This document shows, in pieces, positions 36,171 to 46,575 of a stretch of DNA of 64,000 nucleotides. The DNA comes from Gadus chalcogrammus. Lineage: Eukaryota; Chordata; Actinopteri; Gadiformes; Gadidae. Made by a program: the position numbers and the translations under genes. Location of the stretch: positions 27,742,924-27,806,923 of the forward strand of contig NC_079425.1 of assembly GCF_026213295.1 (NCBI RefSeq), given 5' to 3'. Position 1 is the stretch's first letter. Each line of letters starts with the position of its first letter. Under the pieces are notes generated by a model. That model searched no databases. It had not been told where the DNA came from and worked only from the letters and a program-made list of their open reading frames with translations.

Positions 36171-36560
36171 TGAATGCTGTCACTACAGAGGAAGAAGAGA
36201 GTTTTTTCCTGGATGCTGGAAAAGTCCCATTGACAGTACAGCTACAAGTGAGACAAAAAGAAGTGTGCTTTAAAATAGACATTGGTGCTGATGTCACCAC
36301 CCTGCCAGCTGAGGTGTACCATGATATTACAGGGGGGCATGATGTGACGCACCTGGCAGTGTCAACACGCCCATTGTTTGGGCCAGGTGGCAATGTACTC
36401 TCTGTCCTGGGTGTAGCCAGAGAAACATTGCGCCGAGGCAAAAAGACAGCCATACAGGACGGGCCGTAAAATACCTGCACACTGCACTGTTGGGAAGGCC
36501 TGCCTTTGAACAGCTTCAGCTTGTGTGCAGGGTTGAAGGCATCATCATGCAATCGTTGAA
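36170..36560 (+). pseudogene. Aspartic protease of K02A2.6-like Gypsy, active-site change
   Basis: In the open frame 36059-36469 the retropepsin motif reads CFKIDIGADVTTLP where active enzymes have DTG, so the Thr beside the catalytic Asp (codon at about 36278) is Ile. TEEEESFFL and VPLTVQLQV precede it as usual. After a frameshift at about 36470 a LLGRPAFEQLQL segment follows, the conserved C-terminal part. The protease would cut the gag-pol polyprotein. The substitution and the shift make it inactive. Confidence 0.85.
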
Positions 36561-36568
36561 AAAACAGT

Positions 36569-36696
36569 ATTCAGAAAGCATTGGTTTACATTTCGTTCTG
36601 TTTAGCACGCAAAAAGTCGGACTATCGTACTCTGGAACACGCTTCAATAGATTAACGTTCGTGCGCATGAAGCCGCTAAATATATATTTAGCGGCT
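36569..36696 (+). mobile_element. Solo module of the palindromic element inside Gypsy pol
   Basis: tcagaaagcattggtttaca, tcggactatcgtactctgg and cttcaatagattaacg are shared, in the orientation of its right end, with 48432-48530. The copy ends gtgcgcatga, just short of the final 25 bp of that element. It is followed by a perfect 26-bp palindrome at 36671-36696 (half site AGCCGCTAAATAT), after which RT reading resumes at once with GLGLIQRPYS. Confidence 0.8.
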
Positions 36697-37610
36697 TGGG
36701 TCTTATTCAGAGGCCATACTCAATTCAATTAAAGCCAGAGGCTGTGCCCTTCTCTCTCCACACACCATGCAGAGTACCTCTACCGCTTATGGGAAAAGTG
36801 AAGGAGGAGATAGACCGTATGGAGAAGATGGGCATAATCACCAAGATTGAGGAGCCGACTGATTGGTATGCCGGGATGGTGGTGGTGCTGAAAAAAGCAG
36901 GGAATGTTCGCATTTGTGTGGTTTTCACAAAAATGAATGAATCAGTATGCAGAGAAAAGTTTATACTGGCTTCTGTCGAACACACTCTGGGCATGCTAGC
37001 TGGCGCAACAGTATTCAGCAAATTAGATGCCAACCTCGGCTTTTGGCAAGTACCATTTTTAAAAGAGTCTTCCAAATGCACCACCTTCATCAAGCCTTTT
37101 GGGCGCTACTAATTTAACCGTCTAACCTTCGGCATAGCATTAGCCCGCAAGCACTTTCAAAGGATGACGGTGACAGAAGTGACCGGTGGCCTGGAGGGGG
37201 TACTGTGTCACATGGATGACATCCTGGTCTGGTGACAGATGCAGGAGGAGCATGTGTGTGCAGCTACATGCGGTGCTAGAGAAGGCACAAAAGGCTGGCA
37301 TAACGCTCAACATGGACAAATGTGAGCTCAGCAGGTGGAGTGAGGCCAGATCCAGAGAAGACGAGAGTAGTACAAGAGATTGATGCACCTAAAAATGCCA
37401 GCAAACTCAGAAGTTTTCTCGGCATGGTCAATCAGCTGGGCCACTTCTAACCTAACCTGGCTGAAAAAGACAAAGTGCTACGAGACCTGTCCAAGAAGAA
37501 CCACTGGTATTGGGGGATAGAGCAGTAGGCCGCCTTTGATCAGTTAAAAACAGAGCTCTCATCCACACCAGTGCTCACACTATACAACCTAAAGAATGCA
37601 CTAAAAATCT
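36690..37610 (+). pseudogene. Reverse transcriptase of K02A2.6-like Gypsy
   Basis: The main open part is 36696-37112: GLGLIQRPYSIQLK, PCRVPLPLMGKVKEEIDRME, EEPTDWYAGMVVVLKK and FSKLDANLGFWQVPF. An in-frame stop follows KPFGRY, then FNRLTFGIA, the catalytic LCHMDDILVW at about 37204-37230, and across further shifts APKNASKLRSFLGMVNQLGHF (the connection region). RT copies element RNA into DNA. Both catalytic Asp of the MDD motif are kept, but at least four stops or frameshifts are seen. Confidence 0.9.
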
Positions 37611-38483
37611 CTGCTGATGCCTCTTCCTTTGGCAGTGGGGGCAGTCCTGCTGCAGAAGAGCAATGCCATGTGGTCACCTGTGGCATATGCGTCCAGGTCA
37701 ATGTCACCAACAGAGCAGCGCTATGCTCAAGTGGAGAAGGAGGCATTGGCTGCAACAAGGGCATGTGAAAGGTTTAGCTGTTTCATCCTGGGAAGACCAT
37801 TCGAGCTGGAAACTGACCATAAGCCGTTGGTGAGTCTGCTTGGAGGGAAAGCTTTAGATGACATCCACCCCAGAATCAAAAGGTTTAGGATGAGACTCAT
37901 GAGGTACAACTATACAGTCAATCATGTCCCTGGCAAAAGCCTGTGGACAGCCGACACCTTATCTCGTGCTCCTCTGAGAGCCGCAAGAGCACACACAGAT
38001 GCAAGCCTACTAGAGGACACCAACATCTATGTAGACTCTTTCATCAGCAGAATTCCTGTCAGTGGAGATTATCTGAGCAGTTTACGTGACCACCTGAAGG
38101 CAGACAGCACATGCTCTGCACTGATGGAGTACTGCACAGACAGCTGGCCTGACAAAGGCCAACTGCAGGGAGTGCTGAGACATTACTTGGCTGATAGTGC
38201 AGTGCTGACTATGCACAATGGACTGCTGCTGCGGGGAAGGAGGCTTGTCATCCCATCGACCTTACAAGGTGATGTGCTGGAGAGACTACATGAGGGACAC
38301 CTGGGGGTGACAAAGTGCAGGGGCCGGGCCAAACAAACAGTATGGTGGCCAGGACTCAGCAGCCAGCTGAATGACATGGTGCTGAAATGTAGGACCTGCA
38401 TTCAAGAAAAAAGGAATGTCAAAGAGCCGCTGATGCCAACGGAGATGCCAGACAGGCCTTGGGAGCTGACCTTTTCACGCTGA
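37611..38483 (+). pseudogene. RNase H and integrase zinc finger of K02A2.6-like Gypsy
   Basis: A 288-codon uninterrupted frame (37617-38483). RNase H begins one frame upstream (ISADASSFG) and continues VGAVLLQ, YASRSMSPTEQRYAQVEKEA and the ELETDHKPL motif. A linker (NHVPGKSLWTADTLSR) leads to the integrase zinc finger with the H-x3-H pair in LHEGHLGVTKCR and the C-x2-C pair in LKCRTCIQ. It ends in a frameshift at the start of the catalytic core (PDRPWELTF). Confidence 0.9.
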
Positions 38484-38812
38484 GAGGCAAGACCTATCTA
38501 CTGGTAGTAGATTATTTCTCAACGTATGTTGAAGTTGCGCTGCTCTCACCCACAAGGTCCAAAGATGTGGTGGTGCACCTGAAATCCATGTTTTCTCGTC
38601 ATAGAATTTGTGAATTTCTTAAAAATGAAAATGGGCCCCATTTCTCAGGTAGCCAGTTTAAAGCCTTTGCAGCAGAGTATGGCTCTGTGCACATCACAAG
38701 CAGCCCCAAGTTTCCTCAGAGCAATGGGGAGGCGGAACGCACTGTACAAACCGTGAAAATACCTGCTTACAAAGGCATCAGACCCATATCTTGCATTGCT
38801 GGCCTATAGAGC
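38459..38812 (+). pseudogene. Integrase catalytic core of K02A2.6-like Gypsy, Asp changed to Glu
   Basis: An overlapping frame reads GADLFTLRGKTYLLVVDYFS with the first catalytic Asp in GAD. The second catalytic position, normally SDNGPHF, reads NENGPHF, so Asp is Glu. The catalytic Glu is present in SNGEAERTVQTVK. Integrase joins cDNA ends to the target; loss of one acidic residue of the D,D-E triad normally abolishes activity. A frameshift at about 38760 moves to the next frame. Confidence 0.88.
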
Positions 38813-39337
38813 AACCCCTCTACAGAACGTCTATAGCCCAGCCGAGCTGTTGATGGGGCGCCGGCTCCGCACTACAGTTCCTGCCCTTCCAACCCTGCTG
38901 AATCCAGTTTTGCCTGACTGCAATGCGCTGGAGGCCAAAGAAAGGGAGAAGAGGAGGAACGACACAAGATCCTTCGACAAGAGACACGGAGCGAGTATCA
39001 TGGAGCCCTCGTAGCACGAGCACTCGTACCTGGGGAGGATGAGTCGATCACCGATGCACGAGTCCAGGGCACAGTGCTATCTACACACAACACCCCTCGC
39101 TCTTATATCGTCCAGGTGCCTCAGGCCACACTGAGGAGGAACCGGCATCACTTGGTGCCTCTGCAGACCAACAGTGGGTTAGTCGACGCTGATGAGCAAC
39201 CGGTGGGAGAAGATTCCCCTGTACCAGAGCCAGATTCACCAGTGACAACATCACCCAGCAGAGAGAGCCCCAACACAGAGACTGTGCGAACCAGGTGTGG
39301 GAGCGAGGTTAGAAATCCGCCGAGACTTGATTGGTGA
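38796..39337 (+). pseudogene. Integrase C-terminal region of K02A2.6-like Gypsy
   Basis: LAYRATPLQNVYSPAELLMGRRLRT and LPDCNALEAKEREKRRND follow the core. After another shift at about 39010 a frame reads STHNTPRSYIVQVP, TLRRNRHHLVPL and a final RCGSEVRNPPRLDW before the stop at 39337. These are the usual end of this family; no chromodomain is present. Confidence 0.88.
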
Positions 39338-39580
39338 TTTGTTGAGTTGTTTTCTACAGTAAAATAAAGTAAGAAAAAGAGAGTGAAATGTTATTGTTAA
39401 ATTGTTCTCTTTTACTGTATACATTTACCTGAAAGCTGAGAGTAAGTTATTTTAGTAATATTTTGCATGCTTGAAACAGGGACAGATCAGGGACAGGTCT
39501 TCCAGCAAAAGGGCAGAATAAACCCCTTAAGACCTGCAGAGACAAAGTTAGTCCACCCTTTGTTCTCAAAGAAAGGGAGA
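39338..39580 (+). other. Gypsy 3-prime untranslated region and polypurine tract
   Basis: Non-coding tail ending in gaaagggaga, the expected polypurine tract, directly before the LTR start at 39581. Confidence 0.7.
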
Positions 39581-39748
39581 TGTGGTATTATGGAATAATA
39601 GTGTAAGGAATGCCTTCATTTTCTAGTAACCGGATGGACGTCTGTACCATCATCATGCACACTAGTCTACTACGGCTGTACAGAGCTGGATAATAAAGAC
39701 AGACTCAGATTACGTCGTCAGATTACGTCGTCATTAACAACTCATCAT
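39581..39748 (+). repeat. 3-prime LTR of K02A2.6-like Gypsy
   Basis: It starts TGTGGTATTATGGAATAATAG after the purine tract. It contains a tgtaccatcatcatgcac segment, an aataaa at about 39692 and a duplicated cagattacgtcgt. The end at about 39748 (ctcatca) is inferred because there is no 5-prime LTR to compare. Confidence 0.65.
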
Positions 39749-40066
39749 CATCCCGCCTCTACCAACCAGCTTCCACCAATCACCTCTTCAGTTTCCAGCC
39801 AGGGGAGGCCTGCCACACACATAAAAGCCAGTTTAACTTGTCCCTTACCCTCTCTCCTTTTTGTCCCGTTTGTGGTTCATGGACTGGTTTTGCTGTGGCA
39901 TGGTTAGAGCATTTTGATTATATACATATCTAAGAGATATACATATATTGTCCCCTAGTTTTCCTTTCTCCCCCTGCTTGCACCAATTGTGACCCCCTTT
40001 GTTGGTTTTGTCGTATGTTACTGTTGTGTTTTTGCAATCAGCCCCATTAAACCTATGTTTAACCTT
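39749..40066 (+). other. LTR-like or promoter-like sequence, target of palindromic element
   Basis: It contains a TATA-like cacataaaagcc at about 39820 and an attaaa near 40046. It seems to continue after the palindromic element (48558 on), so the element probably inserted in an older LTR-like repeat. The family is not recognised. Confidence 0.35.
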
Positions 40067-40073
40067 ATCCGTT

Positions 40074-40479
40074 CAACCCGGTATCACGCAATTGCGTGCT
40101 CATGCGCACGAACGTTAATCTATTGAAGCGTGTTCCAGAGTACGATAGTCCGACTTTTTGCGTGCTACACAGAACGAAATGTAAACCAATGCTTTCTGAA
40201 TGGGGGTGTTGTCAGACAATGAACGTGCTCCACAAAACGCTACGAGAGAGTGAGAAAGAGAGAGAGGGAGGGACAGAGCAACCCGGTATCACGCGATTGC
40301 GTGCTCATGCGCACGAACGTTAATCTATTGAAGCGTGTTCCAGAGTACGATAGTCCGACTTTTTGCGTGCTAAACAGAACGAAATATAAACCAATGCTTT
40401 CTGAATGGGAGTGTTGTCTGACAATGAACGTGCTCCACAAAACGGTACGAGAGAGAGAGAAAGAGAGAGAGGGAGGGAC

Positions 40480-40485
<6 letters not shown>
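40074..40485 (+). repeat. 205-bp terminal tandem duplication in the left arm
   Basis: acccggtatcacgc ... gggagggacagag begins at 40076 and again at 40281. It holds cgaacgttaatctattgaag, tagtccgactttttgcgtgc and gaacgaaatgtaaaccaatg. The right arm has only one copy (about 48355-48557). A (GA)n tract follows at 40445-40512. Confidence 0.92.
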
Positions 40486-40513
<28 letters not shown>

Positions 40514-40569
40514 GCTTCAGAAAGGGTGTGCGCAGATAGTACAGTGCACCCTAGTTATGTTTATGCCAA

Positions 40570-40700
40570 AACCACAAATGCTATATGTATATATATATAT
40601 ATATATATTGCCTAATTATATATATTGCCTATATATATGTATTGCCTATATATATGTATAGGCTATATATATAATTAGGCTATAATTATATTATTTAGCG
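40570..40700. repeat. TA-rich repeat in the left arm
   Basis: (TA)n with repeated tatatattgcc/aggctatata boxes; the mirror copy is at about 48170-48265. Confidence 0.85.
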
Positions 40701-41554
40701 TGTAATGAGACAATCTATAGCCAAATTGTCGAAGATGCCCGAGAATCTCCGGGGATATCAGCATGGGAAATCGGCGAATCAGACCCATGAACCTATAAAG
40801 AAAGACGTCATCTCAAGTGGGAGAGAACGTTTGCGGTGCTGGTTTGTGTCACATAAGTACAGTGCCGTGTTCCAAAACCCGTACTGTCCGTACTTACTAG
40901 CCAATATTTGAGTACGCAGTACGTTCCAATTCAGATCAGGCGAAAAGAAGTATACTTCAAGGACCCGGATGCCGTACTCAAAACGGGCTAATCGTGAAGT
41001 GTGGATCGAAGTACACTCCCCGTACTCAACGGCAGCCATCTTAGCTACGTAGCGAAAGAGGCGGAGCCAGGCTGAGCCAAAGTCGGCGCATTTCCCACAT
41101 AGTCTGCATTAATAGAGTCATTTTGTAGTTTTTATAGTTTTTATAGCTTTTTATAGCTGCTAGGCGTAAAGAGTTCACCGTTCAAAGCGGGATGTTTATT
41201 GCGGGGGAGGAGCCACGGCGACAAACGTGATCGTAATTTCCGGTTAGTGTACCACGGAGTAGGCCTACTCGATTTGGACCAGCACACACATCTGAAAAAT
41301 TAACGTAGTCGACAGTGCGGATAGTATACCTCCTTTAAGTATACTCATGGAAGTACGGGTATGGTCTCACGAAAATACGTGACACTGTCACGTTATTTAA
41401 TCTATTGAAACGTGATCAGGGACACGTAGGCCTATTTTCTAAATGTTGTATTTCAATTGGAAGTAGCCTATTTGTCGTGTCACTAAGCATGACTTCCAAA
41501 CTAAGGTTCTCCCTAATGTCCCTTATGGAGCTCCGTACAGATCATTCATCGTTG

Positions 41555-41665
41555 AAAATTGTCTGTGATAACTAACAAATGACAGCTTTTGGCCACCCGT
41601 TTCTACTTAAAATTGTCTGTGATAACTAACAATACGACAGCTTTTGGCCACCCGTTTCTACTTTC
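41555..41665 (+). repeat. 54-bp direct duplication within the palindrome arm
   Basis: aattgtctgtgataactaac, then gacagcttttggccacccg, occurs twice in a row; the right arm has the same pair at about 47265-47375, so the duplication preceded or was copied with the palindrome. Confidence 0.88.
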
Positions 41666-42354
41666 ACCTTTGATACTGAGAAATTGTGACAATACACGGA
41701 TATATTAAATGCAGGTGCGCTGCTCTGTAGGCAAACCGCAATGGAAAAAAGGGTAGCTGCTTCATCTGTTCTTTTTAGAATTGTATGTATTGATGTTTAT
41801 TTTATCTAGCCATCTATTCTCTTGTTTTTGGCTATGTGAATGAACGTCCGCGTCGATGCCTCGATCACAAGTCCAGTGTCGAGAGCGGACGTTGCCATGA
41901 CATCTAGAAATCATACCGTATTTAATGGGTTGTAGTGAGTGTAACATAATTCACCTACAGTATTTTGTTATGTGTTGTTCTTTCAATTGTGTTAGGCATG
42001 TCGTTTACTATCTTGGTGGTTCAGGGATCGCTGTCCCTTTTAAGGATTACGAGCGTCTCATGACGTCAGAGCCCATGCAGGATTTGTTTACCTTCAGCAC
42101 GTTTTGATTTCCTGTTTCTCTCTTACTAAATAAACGAGTTACACAACTGTGTGCTCAACGTGCGAAATTGTATCTCTCACTTATGGCAATTTCCACAGGG
42201 TTATCATTAATATTGATGTGTAGGGGTTGTTTATAACTCGTGAATAATATTGTTTAGACCACGGTCTGGGGGAATACTCTGATTCTGATTGGCTGCAGTG
42301 CGTGCATTAACTCCTGATATAGCCCTACAGACACCTGCTAAGTAGTTCCAGTCA

Positions 42355-42640
42355 GTGTTTAGATTCTCTGCCCGAGCCGGGCCTTTGATCGAGCGTTTTT
42401 ATTTTTATTTTACCATTGGTTTATTGGCCTAATCTGAGGAGAAATCTATGCCATAAACAGAAATATTATAGGCCTTTATTACACGGGTCTTCTCAATGCC
42501 GTGGAAGGCTCCGTTCATGGGTACTAGTCCGGTGACTTGTCTATCCCAGCGTCTTCCATTGCTAAGCGACGTCACCGTCTTTGCGGACAAATTATTTCTC
42601 TGCTGATCAACACTACGAATGGCCAAAAGACTTGTATCCC
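42355..42640 (+). repeat. gcccgagcc hAT fragment in the left arm
   Basis: tttagattctctgcccgagc, ttggtttattggcctaatct and gtgacttgtctatcccagcg match the left half of the element at 58912. The same fragment lies inverted at about 46300-46575 in the right arm. Confidence 0.85.
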
Positions 42641-42667
42641 CCCCCCCTTAAATAAATACTATGGCAG

Positions 42668-42668
42668 A

Positions 42669-42701
<33 letters not shown>
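42668..42701. repeat. (TTA)n microsatellite
   Basis: About eleven units; the mirror tract in the right arm (46240-46252) has only four or so, one of the few clear differences between the arms. Confidence 0.95.
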
Positions 42702-42702
<1 letters not shown>

Positions 42703-43617
42703 TCATTCAACTTGAACATGTGTTTTTACAGTAGTGGTGGAGGGATGACGTATGTTGGCCAATCCGGAAGTGAGCGTCGCCCTGGATTCCCTCGACAAAA
42801 AGCCAACGGGTTTTGCCATTGGATTTTGGATTATTGCTGAAACATTTGCATCTTTGAAGCACCTCCTCAAAAACGTAAAATAAATAAATATATAAAAATA
42901 ACCGTGCTCCAAAGAACGAAATGTAAACCAATGCATTCTGAATGGGAGTGTTTCTCTGATTTTTCCATGCTACACAGAACGAAATGTAAACCCATGCAAA
43001 TAAAGACTTCATGGTCATAATAATTTAAATATCATTAATATCCTGTGTAGGGTGGTATTCAATTTCTTTCAACAGGGCTGCATCCAGTCACTTGACCGTT
43101 ATGGTTGCTATGGTGGTTGCTATCGACCGCCCCCTCTAATCCTTACATGGCTCTAAAAACCACGCGGCAAAGGAGCTGCCGTCCATTGTGTTGTTTTTGT
43201 CGTAAACTAGGGTCCGATGGTTAGAGAAAAGGCAGATATTCCAAGGTATCCTTAAAAGGCAGCTTGAGTGTTTTTATTTTCTGCAGTTTAGACTTCTACT
43301 ATAACCTATTTTGGAAAGCAAAACACCAAGCTCATTGATTGAACGAGGCATGGTTATTTGAAACAATTGATTAAATAAATATTTGTGAGATGTCATTACT
43401 TCTCCTGAGTTTGCTTCCTATTTATGTCGAGTAAACACCCCTACTGTCCACAAGCATCCCTCCCCCCTCCCCATATGGATTTGGAGAACTGTTGCCACGT
43501 CCCAGTGGTGAAGGTATCATATATATGAAAGAGGGCATTCAATTATACTATAATGATCAATTAGGAGGCCGAAGCCCTAAAGGAAGTGATGCAATAGGTG
43601 ACTGAGGGTCAACATTT

Positions 43618-43645
43618 GAGACCCCCTTTTATCAAAGGGGGTCTC
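43618..43645. repeat. 12-bp-stem hairpin
   Basis: gagacccccttt-tatc-aaagggggtctc is a perfect stem with a 4-nt loop, mirrored in the right arm at about 45486-45513. It could cap a transcript or act as a protein site; no function is shown. Confidence 0.85.
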
Positions 43646-43930
43646 AAAGGATGCATACGCTTCAACTTGTGGCTCCAGCCCTACAGGAAATGACTCAGCA
43701 AGTGCTCCATCTCGTTGAACCTGCACCCAGCGGCTCGCTTGCAAGATTTTGGCCTGAAGTTCTTCCCAGACCTACACCCTAGCCATCAAACATGCATATC
43801 TGAGAATCAGGCCTCTCTTTAATAATGACAAAAAGCTATGAGAGAAATACACATGAACTTTTGTTATCTCATAAGCGGCGTGGTGCCGGCTCCTTTTGAC
43901 CTTTTGACCCCAGACTTCTGGGGGAATAGC

Positions 43931-44541
43931 TGAATCAATTCATTCGTCAATCAGAAGTATGTAAATATCTTCCCGGTGGCCTAAGAGGGCGAACAAGGTG
44001 TCCTTCAACATCTACGCTTCCAGGCGATTGCAACGGTGCCACACATGAGCATATTCGAACGGTAGTGGTAGTAATTAGCTGTCGAAATTGGAGGCCTTAA
44101 TCAATAATGAGCAGCTATTGATTTGCTTCCCAATAGAAATTTGTGACAAATGACATGTTATTTAGCATCTACACGTTGAGCTGAGTCCAATGACACCAAG
44201 CATGCGGGTGGTAACATGTATTTTACATGGTACACCTAGGTCTAGGACATGATCTCGGTGTAGCAAGAGGGCGAGCTTGATCTCATTGGACTCAGCTTAA
44301 CGTGTAGATGCTAAATAACATGTAATTTGTCAGAAATCTCCATCGGGAAGCAAATCTATAGCTGGTCATTATTGATAAAGGCCTCCAAAATCGACAGCTA
44401 ATTACTACCCCGAAACATATTCAAATATGATCATGTGTGGCACTGTTGCAATCGCCTCGAAACGTAGATGTCAAAGCACACCTTGTTTGCTCCGTTACGC
44501 CACCGGGAAGATATTTTCATACTTCTAATGGATTGATTCAT
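43931..44541. repeat. 0.6-kb inner palindrome in the spacer
   Basis: Arms 43931-44201 and 44275-44541 are imperfect reverse complements (tgaatcaatt outward, caatgacaccaagc inward), more diverged than the outer arms. The loop holds a tcacggt-like ctaggtctagg segment. Confidence 0.85.
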
Positions 44542-45211
44542 ATTTTAAGGTTCTCGGAATGAGACTTTAAGCGGCTGCAGCAGAAGTGTTGAGACGAAAG
44601 ATGATATCAAGACATTTATAGAATATTCCCATTCACATTATGATTCTTCGTCATAACATCCGACCAGACATCCTTCACATTCACCAAGCGAAGATTATGA
44701 AAGTCCAGGCCCCACCTTCCTGCACTCGGGGTCCGACTGGGCCAAGTTTCAGGCAGGAAGGGCCTCCCCTTCCTGCCCTCGGGGTCCGACCGGGCCAAGT
44801 TTCGGTGCGGGGGTCCCAGTTAGGCCCTATAATAAGGTATTCAAATTTCAGGGCGGTAGGACCTTCCTATCTCAAAAACTGTTTTTCCACCACATTTTGA
44901 ACCATTAGGTCTTGCAGGCAACACTTCTGAGGGGCTTTGTCCCAATGACAGTCCATTTGGGAAAACTTTTTTTCTCTAAGGGCTAGAACTCCAAATCTCG
45001 GATATGTCGTTCTCGGGGCCCCGGGAAATGTGTGTAAACATTTAAGTATCCCTGGCTATCTCGAAAAGGCCGGAAAAGGGGCATGACCTCCTACAGTACA
45101 GTAAATGTAGATAAGACAGAGGTTAGTTTCTAGTCCCCATTTTTTGTGGGATGGAGGTGTACATTTGTGGCTTAAGGTGTGTAGACACAGCTGGCCTGTG
45201 GCCACGTTTTT
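44542..45211. other. Unpaired part of the spacer
   Basis: No partner elsewhere in the palindrome. It contains a 60-bp direct duplication at 44715-44805 (cactcggggtccgac, gggccaagtttc). Short frames only, none recognised. Confidence 0.6.
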
Positions 45212-46299
45212 GAAGTCTGGGGTCAAAAGGTCAAAAGGAGCCGGCACCACGCCGCTCATGAGATAACAAAAAGTTCATGTGTATTTCTCTCATAACTTTT
45301 TTTCCTTATTAAAGAGAGGCCTGATTCTCAGATATGCATGTTGGATGGCTAGGGTGTAGGTCTGGGAAGAATTTCAGGCCAAAATCTTGCAAGCGAGCCG
45401 CTGGGTGCAGGTGCAACGAGATGGAGCACTTGCTGAGTCATTTCCTGTAGGGCTGGAGCCACAAGTTGAAGCGTATGCATCCTTTGAGACCCCCTTTGAT
45501 AAAAGGGGGTCTCAAATGTTGACCCTCAGTCACCTATTGCATCACTTCCTTTAGGGCTTCGGCCTCCTAATTGATCATTATAGTATAATTGAATGCCCTC
45601 TTTCATATATATGATACCTCCACCACTGGGACTTGGCAACAATTCTCCAAATCCATATGGGGAGGGGGGGAGCTGCCTTTTAAGGATACCTTGGAATATC
45701 TGCCTTTTCTCTAACCATCGGACCCTAGTTTACGACAAAAACAACACAATGGACGGCAGCTCCTTTGCTGCGTGGTTTTTAGAGCCATGTAAGGATTAGA
45801 GGGGGTGGTCGATAGCAACCACCATAGCAACCATAACGGTCAAGTGACTGGATGCAGCCCCGTTGAAAGAAATTGAATACCACCCTACACACTCAGGATA
45901 TTAATGATATTTAAATTATTATGACCATGAAGTCTTTATTTGCATGGGTTTACATTTCGTTCTGTGTAGCATGGAAAAATCAGAGAAACACTCCCATTCA
46001 GAATGCATTGGTTTACATTTCGTTCTTTGGAGCATGGTTATTTTTATATATTTATTTATTTTCAGTTTTTGAGGAGGTGCTTCAAAGATGCAAATGTTTC
46101 AGCAATAATCCAAAATCCAATGGCAAAACACGTTGGCTTTTTGTCGAGGGAATCCAGGGCGACGCTCACTTCCGGGTTGGCCAACATACGTCATCTCTCC
46201 ACCACTCTGCTGTAAAAACACATGTTCAAGTTGAATGAGAATAATAATAATAATTCTGCCATAGTATTTATTTAAGGGGGGGGGGGGGGATACAAGTCT

Positions 46300-46575
46300 T
46301 TTGGCCATTCGTAGTGTTGATCAGCAGAGAAATAATTTGTCCGCAAAGACGGTGACGTCGCTTAGCAACGGAAGACGCTGGGATAGACAAGTCACCGGAC
46401 TACTACCCATGAACGGAGCGTTCCACGGCATTGAGAAGACCCGTGTAATAAAGGCCTATAATATTTCTGTTTATGGCATAGATTTCTCCTCAGATTAGGC
46501 CAATAAACCAATGGTAAAAATAAAAATAAAAACGCTCGATCAAAGGCCCGGCTCGGGCAGAGAATCTAAACACTG
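46300..46575 (-). repeat. gcccgagcc hAT fragment in the right arm
   Basis: Inverted counterpart of 42355-42640. Confidence 0.85.

Larger units (their letters stand above)
35262..39748 (+). mobile_element. K02A2.6-like Gypsy LTR retrotransposon, 5-prime truncated
   Basis: Gag, two CCHC knuckles, protease, RT, RNase H, integrase and a 3-prime LTR lie in order, all decayed. No 5-prime LTR precedes gag. A 0.12-kb insertion lies between protease and RT (36569-36696). The arrangement and motifs fit the fish Gypsy family annotated as K02A2.6-like; there is no chromodomain and no env gene. Confidence 0.9.

Noticed and set aside
36136..36552. 138-codon minus-strand frame
   Set aside because: Shadow of the Gypsy protease region on the other strand.
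43931..44541. A hairpin RNA gene in the spacer palindrome
   Set aside because: Arms are long and diverged as expected of fold-back DNA; nothing shows transcription.
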